In this document: one piece after another, positions 47,811 through 56,099 of the stretch
Numbering within the stretch: the stretch's first letter is position 1
Layout: each line of letters opens with the position of its first letter
Source: an uncultured Lactobacillus sp.
GTDB taxonomy: Bacteria > Bacillota > Bacilli > Lactobacillales > Lactobacillaceae
NCBI GenBank assembly: GCA_946479925.1
Contig: CAMLHK010000003.1
Location: 1 to 64,000, forward strand
Length of the DNA: 64,000 nt
Reading direction: 5' to 3'
Notes under the pieces: generated by a model
The model's input: the letters and a program-made list of their open reading frames with translations, nothing else
What the model was told of the DNA's origin: nothing
Databases searched by the model: none
Position numbers and translations under genes: made by a program

Positions 47811-50264
47811 ATGTCTACAAAAGAACGAATTCGTGAAATGCCGCTTGAGCAGGTCATGGGTGAACGTTTTGGAAGATATTCCAAATACATTATTCAGGAA
47901 CGGGCCTTACCGGATATTCGTGACGGGTTAAAACCCGTGCAAAGAAGAATCCTTTATGCCATGTTCCAGGATAACAATACTTACGACAAACCATTTAAAA
48001 AAGCAGCTAAAGCTGTGGGTAATATTATGGGTAATTTTCACCCTCATGGTGACAGTTCAATTTATGGAGCTTTAGTCCACCTCTCACAAGATTGGAAAAT
48101 GCGTGAGCCATTAATTGAAATGCATGGTAATAACGGCTCAATGGACGGGGATGGCCCCGCAGCTATGCGTTATACTGAATCTCGTTTGAGTAAAATATCT
48201 AACATGTTACTGCAGGATATTGATAAAAATACAGTCAATATGGTCCTGAATTTTGACGATACCGAATATGAGCCCACCGTTTTACCGGTACGTTTTCCCA
48301 ATTTACTAGTTAATGGTTCTACCGGTATTTCAGCGGGTTACGCCACGGAAATACCACCACATAATTTAACCGAAGTAATTGATGCCACTATCTATTTGTT
48401 AAAAAATCCTAATGCCACTCTTTCCGATCTGATGCAATTTGTCAAAGGTCCTGATTTTCCAACTGGCGCCATCGTTCTGGGTGAAAAGGGCTTGCGTGAA
48501 GCTTATGAAACAGGACGTGGCCGTATTCAGGTAAGAGCTAAATCTTCTATTCAAGAAATAAGAGGGCACCGTGAGGAAATTGTAATTACGGAAATTCCTT
48601 TTGCTGTTAATAAAGCCCTGTTAGTTAAAAAAATGGATGAGATTCGGCTTAACAGAGAAATTGATGGTATAGCTGAGGTTCGGGATGAAACTGACCGTCA
48701 TGGTTTGTCAATTGTAGTCGAATTAAAAAAGGGTGCCGATGCACAAAATATTTTAAATTATCTCTTTAAAAATACTGAACTGCAGGTTTCCTATAATTTC
48801 AATATGGTTGCGATTGATCACATGACGCCAATGCAGGTTGGTTTAAAGCATATCTTGTCTTCATACTTAGAACATGAAAAAGAAGTAGTTACCAAAAGAA
48901 CTAAGTATGATTTAAATAAAGTTGAAGAACGTCTGGAAATTATCCAGGGCTTGATTCATGCCATGGACATTTTAGATCAGGTTATCAAAGTCATTCGGGC
49001 ATCAAAAAATAAGACCGAAGCTAAGAAAAATTTGTCTAATGAATTTGAATTTTCAGCTCGACAAGCAGAAGCAATTGTTTCTTTGCAACTATATAGACTT
49101 ACTAATACCGATGTAGATGCTTTAGTTAAAGAGCAAACGGAATTAAGCGAAAAGATAGCTCGTTTTAAGGAGCTTTTATCTAATAACAAAACTTTGGAAA
49201 AGGAAATAGTTAAAGAACTATCACTTGTTAAAAAAGAATTTGGTAATCCAAGAAGGACCGAAATTTCTTCTGCAAATGCTAAGATCCAAATTGATGAAAA
49301 AGCTCTAGTAGCCGATGAACAGGTACGTGTGTTGATAAGTCGCGATGGCTACTTGAAAAGATCTTCTATTCGTTCCTGGCAGTCAAGTGATGATGAGGAT
49401 AACGGCTTGCCAAGCGGGGATGATGTAGTATTTGAAAAAACAGTATCTACTTTAACCAATTTATATCTTTTTACCAGTCGGGGAAATGTCATTTACCGTC
49501 CAGTAAATGAACTAGTTGAGGCAAAGTGGAAGGAAACTGGCCAACATTTGTCTCAAGAAATTGGTTTAAATGAGGATGAAAACATTATTCGTGTATTTGA
49601 CTTTGACAATTTAAAGCAAAGTGTCAACTTTTTACTTGCTACCAACGATGGCTATATCAAACAATTACAATTAAGTAATTTGCAACCTACAAGAACTTAT
49701 CGTTCACGAGCAATTACAGCGCTAAAAATGAAAAAACCAGACAGTATGGTCGTCCGCGTTGATTTAGTTAAGAGTAACAGTAATGACGAAATAATTTTAT
49801 TTACTCATAACGCATATGCTATTCGCTATAATTTGGCAGAAATTCCAGAATCTGGCGCCAAATCGTTTGGAGTAAAGTCTGTCAATCTGAAGCCTGCGGA
49901 CTATGTCATTTCATATATCTTAATAAATCCTGACTATCTTGACCTGGTTCATGTTGGCATAATTACACAAAGGGGGGCATTTAAACAATTTAAAGCTGAT
50001 TTAGTAAATAAAGTATCACGGGCTAAACGAGGAGTACTTGTATTAAGAGAACTTAAAACTAAACCTCACCGCATTGTTGCAGTTACGTCTTATGGGCAAG
50101 ACCATACTCTGATTGTAACCACTAAGAGTAAGAGGCACATAAAGATCTTAACTAGTGCTTATCCGTTAGGTGATAGATATTCGAATGGTTCATTTGTGAT
50201 TGATACTACTAGTGACGGGGAGCCAGTTAATATAAAACTAAGTAGGCCATTAAGCAATAATTAA
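47811..50264 (+). CDS. parC: DNA topoisomerase IV subunit A
   Basis: 817 residues. The catalytic Tyr is in AMRYTESRLS near residue 120. A winged-helix and tower region is followed by a C-terminal beta-pinwheel with six repeats (about 500-800). In the quinolone-determining segment HPHGDSSIYGALV both Ser (82, 83) are kept but the acidic residue expected four after the first Ser is Gly (86). It forms an operon with parE, 16 bases downstream. Confidence 0.97.
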   Translation: MSTKERIREMPLEQVMGERFGRYSKYIIQERALPDIRDGLKPVQRRILYAMFQDNNTYDKPFKKAAKAVGNIMGNFHPHGDSSIYGALVHLSQDWKMREPLIEMHGNNGSMDGDGPAAMRYTESRLSKISNMLLQDIDKNTVNMVLNFDDTEYEPTVLPVRFPNLLVNGSTGISAGYATEIPPHNLTEVIDATIYLLKNPNATLSDLMQFVKGPDFPTGAIVLGEKGLREAYETGRGRIQVRAKSSIQEIRGHREEIVITEIPFAVNKALLVKKMDEIRLNREIDGIAEVRDETDRHGLSIVVELKKGADAQNILNYLFKNTELQVSYNFNMVAIDHMTPMQVGLKHILSSYLEHEKEVVTKRTKYDLNKVEERLEIIQGLIHAMDILDQVIKVIRASKNKTEAKKNLSNEFEFSARQAEAIVSLQLYRLTNTDVDALVKEQTELSEKIARFKELLSNNKTLEKEIVKELSLVKKEFGNPRRTEISSANAKIQIDEKALVADEQVRVLISRDGYLKRSSIRSWQSSDDEDNGLPSGDDVVFEKTVSTLTNLYLFTSRGNVIYRPVNELVEAKWKETGQHLSQEIGLNEDENIIRVFDFDNLKQSVNFLLATNDGYIKQLQLSNLQPTRTYRSRAITALKMKKPDSMVVRVDLVKSNSNDEIILFTHNAYAIRYNLAEIPESGAKSFGVKSVNLKPADYVISYILINPDYLDLVHVGIITQRGAFKQFKADLVNKVSRAKRGVLVLRELKTKPHRIVAVTSYGQDHTLIVTTKSKRHIKILTSAYPLGDRYSNGSFVIDTTSDGEPVNIKLSRPLSNN

Positions 50265-50403
50265 TTTTAGTTTATTTAATGATATCAATAAATTGTGAAA
50301 GTGCTTTATTGAATTACAATAATACTTTGACACAAAGGGGTTTTTGATTGATAATAGCATATATATAGAGCCATATTATTGTTAAGATAGAAGGAATAAT
50401 TTT

Positions 50404-51339
50404 ATGCCTAAAACAGATACAATACTCTCAACCAAGTCCTTACATTATTTTTTGCAATTAATTGATACTATGAATTATACCCAGGCAGCCCAGATCCTGG
50501 GCATTACTCAACCGGCTTTAACTCAACAAATTAAGAAAATCGAGCATGCAATTGGAACACCGTTATTTGGGCAAATGGGCAAAAAGCTTTACCTAACGGA
50601 AGCGGGTAAGCAATTGCAAACTGGAGCGATTCAATTGCTTGGAACCATTAATTCTGTGGTTAGTGATATTCAAGAATTTACTCAGGCTGATAAGGGTAAT
50701 ATTGCAATCGGTGTTTTAGAAAGTGTTGATTCTGATCTTCTCAGACGGTTTTTGATTGAGTTTAACCAAAAGTTTCCGAATATAACTATTAGTGTCTCTT
50801 ATTTTAACCGGAAAGATCTTTGGTATAATCTTGATAATAATTTAATTGATTTAGGGTTGCTTTATGTTCCTGAAACTACTAAGAAAAGTCAATCCAATAT
50901 TCAGAATCAGTATGAACAAATGAAAGTCACACAAGAGAGATTGACAATTTTGACACACAATTCTAAATTTGAAGCAAAAAGGGCATACCCAGTTTCCAAA
51001 TTCTTAGGAAAAAATTGGGTACTTTATCCGGATAGTTTTTACTTAACTCAATTGTTAAAAGATAAATTAGGCTCTAAATTAAATGCTAAAAACGGGTTAA
51101 ATGTTCCTTTAACCTTTACTTCAACCAAGCAAATGGTTGATACAGCGCAGGAAACTGATTATGAGACAGTTGTAGGTGAATCATATTATCAGCTCCACCA
51201 AGACGAAATTGATTTAACACCAGTATTTTTAAAAGGTGTTCCCAAATTTACAACCTCAATTATTTATCGCAAGGGCAAGAAAGAAGTTCCTCGGATTGAA
51301 AACTTTTTAGCCGAATTTAAAAAGTTTTTGCAAGCATAA
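50404..51339 (+). CDS. LysR family transcriptional regulator
   Basis: 311 residues. N-terminal winged HTH (about 12-72, MNYTQAAQILGITQPALTQQ shortened here to TQAAQILGITQPALTQ) and a C-terminal effector-binding domain of the periplasmic-binding type. The regulated gene is not obvious; no divergent neighbour exists. AGAAGGAAT precedes the ATG. Effector unknown. Confidence 0.88.
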   Translation: MPKTDTILSTKSLHYFLQLIDTMNYTQAAQILGITQPALTQQIKKIEHAIGTPLFGQMGKKLYLTEAGKQLQTGAIQLLGTINSVVSDIQEFTQADKGNIAIGVLESVDSDLLRRFLIEFNQKFPNITISVSYFNRKDLWYNLDNNLIDLGLLYVPETTKKSQSNIQNQYEQMKVTQERLTILTHNSKFEAKRAYPVSKFLGKNWVLYPDSFYLTQLLKDKLGSKLNAKNGLNVPLTFTSTKQMVDTAQETDYETVVGESYYQLHQDEIDLTPVFLKGVPKFTTSIIYRKGKKEVPRIENFLAEFKKFLQA

Positions 51340-51467
51340 TTCTTCATACATGTGCTAAGACATAATAAATTATTTAAACTAAAATTTACATTTTACTGGG
51401 AAGAAAAGGTTTTATTAGGTAAACTAGAAGATAAGTAAAAAATTTAAAAGAAACAGGGGAAAGTTAA

Positions 51468-52397
51468 ATGGAAAAAGAATTAGTTTTTGGTCATCAAAAT
51501 CCAGATACAGATGCCATAGGAACTGCAATTGCTTATTCATATTTGCAAAATAAATTAGGCTATAATACAGAAGCGGTTGCTTTAGGTGAGCCTAACGATG
51601 AGACAGCCTTTGCGTTAAAGAAATTTGGTTTTGAAGCACCAAGAGTTATTAAAACAGCTGCTAATGAAGTGGAGAAGGTAATGCTAGTCGATCATAATGA
51701 ACCGCAGCAAAGTGTTTCCGATATTGATAAAGTAACTGTAACTCATGTGGTTGACCATCATAGAATTATGAATTTTAATACAAGTATGCCTCTGTTTTAT
51801 CTTGCAGAACCTGTAGGTTGCACAAGTACAATTATGTATGGACTGTACAAGCATTTTAAGGTGGAAATTCCTCAAAATATTGCTGGAATTATGCTCTCAG
51901 CTATAATATCAGACACATTATTGCTAAAATCGCCAACTACTACTGAGAGAGATAAAAAGGCCGTTCAAGAACTTGCAGAAATTGCTAATGTTGATTACCA
52001 AAAATATGGTTTGGAAGAACTGAAGGCTGGAACCAATATAGCAAGTAAATCGGAAGAAGAATTAATTGATTTAGATGCTAAATCATTTGATTTGAACGGT
52101 AAGAACGTTCGGGTTGCTCAAATCAATGTAGTTGACTTACCAGAGGCTTTGGAACGTAAAGAGGCTTTCTTAAAGACAATGAGCGATTCAGCCAAGTCTG
52201 AAGGCTACGATTTATTCATGCTGCTTATAACTAATGTACTTGACTCAGATTCAACTGCATTAGTTATAGGTTCAGATGAGGCTTTGGCTTCATTTGAAAA
52301 GGCATTTGGTGAGGTTAAGGATTCTGAAATTAGCTTGCCAGGTGTTGTTTCAAGAAAGAAACAGGTTGTGCCACCGTTAACTGAAGCTTTTAAGTAA
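51468..52397 (+). CDS. ppaC: Manganese-dependent inorganic pyrophosphatase
   Basis: 309 residues, family II (DHH). It hydrolyses pyrophosphate from biosynthesis. Metal motifs are GHQNPDTDA at the N-terminus, VDHNE and VVDHHRI; the C-terminal DHHA2 domain has the substrate-binding [19 protein letters not shown] ribosome binding site. Monocistronic, ending at a bidirectional terminator. Confidence 0.97.
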   Translation: MEKELVFGHQNPDTDAIGTAIAYSYLQNKLGYNTEAVALGEPNDETAFALKKFGFEAPRVIKTAANEVEKVMLVDHNEPQQSVSDIDKVTVTHVVDHHRIMNFNTSMPLFYLAEPVGCTSTIMYGLYKHFKVEIPQNIAGIMLSAIISDTLLLKSPTTTERDKKAVQELAEIANVDYQKYGLEELKAGTNIASKSEEELIDLDAKSFDLNGKNVRVAQINVVDLPEALERKEAFLKTMSDSAKSEGYDLFMLLITNVLDSDSTALVIGSDEALASFEKAFGEVKDSEISLPGVVSRKKQVVPPLTEAFK

Positions 52398-52403
52398 TTT
52401 AAA

Positions 52404-52440
52404 AAACACGAAATAGAGAAAATCTATTTCGTGTTTTTTT
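52404..52440. terminator. Bidirectional terminator between ppaC and the XRE gene
   Basis: A 14- to 16-bp stem built on AACACGAAATAG and CTATTTCGTGTT around a loop of 6-7 bases, with A and T tracts on the outer sides that serve both convergent genes. Confidence 0.9.
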
Positions 52441-52798
52441 AATCTTTGTTAATTTCTTTAGCCAAAATGATGAATGATTTGCATACTCTTTCAGCTTTGT
52501 CAGGTGACATTTTTCTAAGTTCATTAAGAACCTTCTTAATAAATACTGGAGTATTATCTTGATGATTTTCAACTTTAACTTCTTTAAAGCGATAAGCATT
52601 CATAATAATATCTGGTGTAGTTGTATTTAAGGCTCTGGCAATGGAGTCAAGCTTTTGAATACTAATATTCTGGTTTTTGGTACGCTCAAGACGGGAAATA
52701 AAATTGACCGATAAATCGCTTAATTCAGCGAGATCCTCCTGGGTTAATTTCTGTTCACGTCGCCTGCGACATATTTCTTTTCCTAAATTTATACTCAT
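52439..52798 (-). CDS. XRE family helix-turn-helix regulator
   Basis: 119 residues. A Cro/CI-type HTH occupies residues 8-62 (REQKLTQEDLAELSDLSVNF then ISRLERTKNQNISIQKL). The remainder is a charged helical tail without a recognised domain. AAAGGG on the minus strand precedes the ATG. A 9-bp inverted repeat just upstream (52836-52862) overlaps the expected promoter, suggesting autoregulation. It faces away from the dif region. Targets unknown. Confidence 0.85.
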   Translation of the reverse strand: MSINLGKEICRRRREQKLTQEDLAELSDLSVNFISRLERTKNQNISIQKLDSIARALNTTTPDIIMNAYRFKEVKVENHQDNTPVFIKKVLNELRKMSPDKAERVCKSFIILAKEINKD

Positions 52799-52835
52799 GG
52801 AATAAATTCAACCCTTTCAAAAAAATAATTCCATA

Positions 52836-52862
52836 TTCTATAATAACAGATTAATTATAGAA
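52836..52862. promoter_or_regulatory. Inverted repeat, candidate operator of the XRE gene
   Basis: TTCTATAAT (52836-52844) and its perfect reverse complement ATTATAGAA (52854-52862) are separated by 9 bases. On the minus strand the arms contain -10-like TATAAT and TATAGA sequences 40-60 bases before the XRE start. Confidence 0.5.
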
Positions 52863-53419
52863 ATAAACAGTAAAACAAAAATAATAATGAATAAAACACT
52901 TGCTTATGGCAAAATTATACTCAAACTAAATGTTTTAAACTATACCCCACATAGTATTGTAAGCTATTTTTTGAGAAAATAAAATAAAAAAGCACCAATT
53001 AATAACCTTAAAGTGAAAAAGGAAAGAGTGGCAAATATTATATCAAAGACTGCTTTCGCTTGCCAGGTCTGCGAGTAGAAAGGCGCTTGTTTAAAAAAGA
53101 GAACAACTAATTAGGTTTATATATTTATAAATCCTAGAAAGCGCTTTTATTTATATTTTTCCATATTTATGCTAGTTATTTTGAATATAGAAATTAATGA
53201 CGTATAGTCTAACTATATTTTGGGGTAGTATTTTATATCTGTTCGCATAATTCTTATATTGTAAATTAAAACTGAAATTTCTATCTAAATCATAAAAATA
53301 CACTGTCAGTCTTTATCAGAAAACTTTTGGCAACTTTTGAATATCAAGTAATTTTTGCTTGAGTTCAAGCGGGTGATTTAGGTTTAATATATTTCAGCAT
53401 ATTGCAGTAGTAAAATACA

Positions 53420-53447
53420 GCTTCGTATAATATATATTATGTAAAGT
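53420..53447 (+). other. dif site for Xer recombination (chromosome dimer resolution)
   Basis: 28 bases made of a XerC-type arm GCTTCGTATAA, a 6-base centre TATATA and a XerD-type arm TTATGTAAAGT. Against the Bacillus dif (arm ACTTCCTAGAA, centre TATATA, arm TTATGTAAACT) 24 of 28 positions match. Against the general Firmicutes pattern as I recall it, only the first base and the base before last differ. It also resembles E. coli dif. It is in the gene-free interval at the point where gene orientation switches. Confidence 0.9.
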
Positions 53448-53807
53448 TATATTAAAAATTCAGGATAGAGGGGTTAATCAACAAATACCTTGGTTAAAAT
53501 ATGTATGTTGACACAAGTATTTAGAGTCTTTTAAAATTCAAAAGCCGCTTAACTGATCATTTAATAGCAATTAATTATCTCAGTAGTAATTTAAATTTTT
53601 CTTACATAGACAGATTTCCATCTTTGAATTCACAAAATTTAATATAGAAAGAACTAGTTCTAAATCGTAAAAGTTTATGTATTAAGTGGCAAATCATTAT
53701 AAGTGTGAATCGTTAATGTAAGTGGTAAGTTTAGTATCTTTTTAATTGGTATAAAGAAAGTGTGCGATTTACTGGAAATAGTAATTTGGTGTTACATTTA
53801 TTTTATT

Positions 53808-53839
53808 GCTTTCATTAAAATTATAGTTTTAATGAAAGC
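53808..53839. repeat. 32-nt perfect stem-loop
   Basis: GCTTTCATTAAAA (53808-53820) pairs perfectly with TTTTAATGAAAGC (53827-53839) around TTATAG. Pairing can continue beyond with one bulge (TTATT and AATAA). Neither side has a U-tract, so it is not a standard terminator. Confidence 0.7.
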
Positions 53840-53890
53840 AAATAAAGGAAGTATTGCAGTCAAAATTTTCTTTATATCAGACTCTAACGC

Positions 53891-54028
53891 TCACACAAAG
53901 TTAGCAATTAGCGCGTAAGTTTTTAAACGAGATATTTTAAATTGTTGCTTTAAATATGTTAATGTATAGCTTAAAAATAAAGCTGTTTCCCCTCTTTTAA
54001 AGTACACTACAGCTAGCTCCAATTTCAT
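53891..54028 (-). CDS. Small hypothetical protein, 45 residues
   Basis: ATG at 54028 with TAGGAGAG upstream on the minus strand, TGA at 53891-53893. The product begins MKLELAVVYFKRGETALF and ends LKTYALIANFV; it is moderately hydrophobic with Lys/Arg spread through it. No family recognised. The strong ribosome binding site is the main support, since the interval is otherwise non-coding. It could be a remnant of a longer gene. Confidence 0.4.
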   Translation of the reverse strand: MKLELAVVYFKRGETALFLSYTLTYLKQQFKISRLKTYALIANFV

Positions 54029-54311
54029 GGTTTTCTCTCTCCTAATGCTCTATAATTTTGATCTGAATACTCTATTTTTAGCAATTAATTATCAGGCTTA
54101 AACAACTAAATAATATTTATCAAATCACCCTCTTAATTTCTAGCAAATTAAACCGCAGTTCAATAATCTGTGCGATAAATGTAGTTGAGCGACTATCTGT
54201 TTGATTTTTCCCCTTTCTTTAAGGTAACCAAGAATAAAAAAGACAAACATACATTCTGATTTTGCTTTATAATAGAATACATAATTATTTCAGTTAGGAG
54301 AATTTTGCTAC

Positions 54312-55397
54312 GTGGAAACAAAAAGATACTTAGATCTAATCGATGATGAATTGAAAAAAATGCCGGATTTTGTCAAAGATTATAACTTTGGTACCAGTCA
54401 TTCTTTAGCTACATCCTATCAATATTTAACAGAAATCAGACGTTTCTTTGACTGGCTGCGCCAAGAAGGCATTTCACAGGCTAAAAATAATCAAAAAATT
54501 GAAACCGAAACTTTGGCCAAACTGCAGCGCAATGACATTATGCTTTATATTAACTATTTGGGTCACGTCAAAAATAAGCAGGGTAATCTTAACTCCCCCA
54601 CTACTATCAATCGTTCCATAAATGCGTTAAGGTCCTTGTTTAAGTTTTTAACTATAACTGCTGATAATATTAATGGTCAGCCATATTTTGAACGAAATGT
54701 AATGCTTAAAATTGATTCCCTCAATAATACAGAAACGCTGAACTACCGTGCACATGTCCTTGAATCACACATGTATACCGGCAAATTAAAATATCAGTTT
54801 CTAGACTTTATTGCTACTAAATACGAACTTCAATGCAATAAACATGCTCTACCGGGTTTTAAAGTTAATAAAGAACGTGATATGGCAATTATTGCATTAA
54901 TTTTGGGAACAGGGATAAGGGTCTCAGAATGTGCAGGAATTGATGTTTCTGACATTAATTTTAGAAAGGCTACGCTGGACGTAACACGTAAAGGTGGTCA
55001 AAGAGACAGCGTTCCAATTGCCGAATGGACAATAATTTATATCAAAGGATATAAAAAGATTCGCCAGGAACGCTATTCAGCCTCAAAAAAAGATGCAGCA
55101 TTCTTTCTTACACGGTGGCACAATAAAACCAGAAGGATTACTGCCAGTGCAATTGAAAAGATGGTTAATAAATATTCAGCTGCCTTTGGACATCCACTTA
55201 CCCCTCATAAATTGCGCCATACTGTGGCTTCTGAATTATATGATGTGACTAAAGACCAGGTTTTGGTTGCCCAGCAGCTGGGACAAAAAGGAACTTCAGC
55301 AACTGATTTATATACTCACGTCGATCAAAAAAAGCAAAGAGCTGCCTTGAATGAGATTACTGAAGCTGATAAAAACAATAGTAAAAAGCAAGCATAA
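54312..55397 (+). CDS. xerS: XerS-type tyrosine recombinase
   Basis: 361 residues, GTG start at 54312 with AGGAG at 54296-54300. The full-length pattern is that of streptococcal XerS rather than XerC/XerD: LPDF-like MPDFVKDY at the start, YLTEIRRFFDWL, the PYFERNVM stretch in the middle, and a catalytic half with GTGIRVSE, VTRKGG, HKLRH and DLYTHV. XerS alone resolves dimers at its own dif in streptococci and lies next to that site. Here the second catalytic His/Trp position reads LGQ rather than LGH. A terminator overlaps its stop codon. It is 864 bases from dif. Confidence 0.87.
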   Translation: METKRYLDLIDDELKKMPDFVKDYNFGTSHSLATSYQYLTEIRRFFDWLRQEGISQAKNNQKIETETLAKLQRNDIMLYINYLGHVKNKQGNLNSPTTINRSINALRSLFKFLTITADNINGQPYFERNVMLKIDSLNNTETLNYRAHVLESHMYTGKLKYQFLDFIATKYELQCNKHALPGFKVNKERDMAIIALILGTGIRVSECAGIDVSDINFRKATLDVTRKGGQRDSVPIAEWTIIYIKGYKKIRQERYSASKKDAAFFLTRWHNKTRRITASAIEKMVNKYSAAFGHPLTPHKLRHTVASELYDVTKDQVLVAQQLGQKGTSATDLYTHVDQKKQRAALNEITEADKNNSKKQA

Positions 55398-55414
55398 TAG
55401 TGCTTGCTTTTTTG
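55383..55414. terminator. Bidirectional terminator between xerS and the Nudix gene
   Basis: A 12-bp stem (55383-55394 with 55401-55412) and a 6-nt loop which contains the xerS stop codon. A/T tails serve both convergent genes. Confidence 0.88.
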
Positions 55415-55415
55415 G

Positions 55416-56051
55416 TTATTCGAATCTTGTCTGCCAATTTGAACTTTGATTAGCCTCAAAGCACATTTTTATTTCTGCTAAAGAGTTTCGTGGTACTGAC
55501 AAAGGTGGCAGATTATCAAAGTCAAAGAACGAGCATTTTTCAGTTTCAGTATTATTGACAAACTTTCCTCCTAAATCTCTGCAGAGAAAAATAACATTGC
55601 ATACATTGATAGCGCGTTCAACTCGTTTATTATCATAAATGTTAGTTGAATGGTTATTTACGGCAATGATTTGCTCAACCGCGATCTTATGACCAGACTC
55701 CTCTTCTGCCTCTTTTATACAATTTTCTTTAACCGTCATATTTGGTTCACACCAACCACCAGGCATTGACCATAAATTGTCGGTAGACTCTTTCACCAAC
55801 AAAATTTTTTGCTTAGTAAAAATTGCTGCTCTGGTAGATACTTTAGGTGTCTGATAACCGTCATCACTACTAAATAACCCCTTAATCACATCAATCGGCT
55901 CACCAGTTTTAGCAGCCATCATCTTTATTGCAATTTCTCTTATCTGCTGGTATCTTTCTCTATCAAAACGATCGTGGCCGTATTCAATGCCATCTTGAGC
56001 AATACTTTGTAGTTTTATTGCCCACCTTGATAGTTGGTCTAATTTTTTCAT
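55416..56051 (-). CDS. Nudix hydrolase with N-terminal helical domain
   Basis: 211 residues from ATG 56051 (GAGG upstream); 13 more residues are possible from 56090 but would start inside the terminator of the preceding gene. The N-terminal about 65 residues match the Nudix-associated helical domain of YjhB-like proteins. The Nudix box reads GWCEPNMTVKENC then IKEAEEESG: the three metal-binding Glu at its end are kept, but the first Glu is Met and the usual Arg is Lys. Substrate unknown, perhaps a nucleoside diphosphate derivative. Confidence 0.88.
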   Translation of the reverse strand: MKKLDQLSRWAIKLQSIAQDGIEYGHDRFDRERYQQIREIAIKMMAAKTGEPIDVIKGLFSSDDGYQTPKVSTRAAIFTKQKILLVKESTDNLWSMPGGWCEPNMTVKENCIKEAEEESGHKIAVEQIIAVNNHSTNIYDNKRVERAINVCNVIFLCRDLGGKFVNNTETEKCSFFDFDNLPPLSVPRNSLAEIKMCFEANQSSNWQTRFE

Positions 56052-56072
56052 AAAAAGCCTCAATTTTTTAGC

Positions 56073-56098
56073 AAAAAAGCAACCTTTCAAAGGTTGCT
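56073..56098 (-). terminator. Intrinsic terminator of the second degV gene
   Basis: On the minus strand AGCAACCTT pairs with AAGGTTGCT around a 3-nt loop and is followed by six T. The Nudix gene starts only about 20 bases later without a clear promoter, so some read-through is likely. Confidence 0.8.
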
Positions 56099-56099
56099 C

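Larger units (their letters stand above)
52799..54311. other. AT-rich, nearly gene-free interval: probable chromosome terminus
   Basis: About 1.5 kb with stop codons in all frames and very high A+T. It holds an inverted repeat at the XRE promoter (52836-52862), a small GC-richer island (53012-53110), a dif site (53420-53447), a 32-nt stem-loop (53808-53839) and one small minus-strand frame with a good ribosome binding site (53891-54028). The strand on which most genes lie changes across it. No remnants of known mobile elements were recognised. Confidence 0.75.

Noticed and set aside
53133..53150. Palindrome AAAGCGCTTT resembling a cre site
   Set aside because: Two mismatches to the consensus and no gene downstream that it could control.
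54140..54250. 36-codon minus-strand frame with an HTH-like stretch (KQIVAQLHLSHRLL)
   Set aside because: No ribosome binding site before the ATG and no continuation; too short to support a transposase or regulator remnant.
54312..55397. XerS-like gene as a phage or transposon integrase
   Set aside because: Its whole-length pattern is XerS-like, there are no attachment-site repeats, excisionase or phage genes around, and it sits beside dif.
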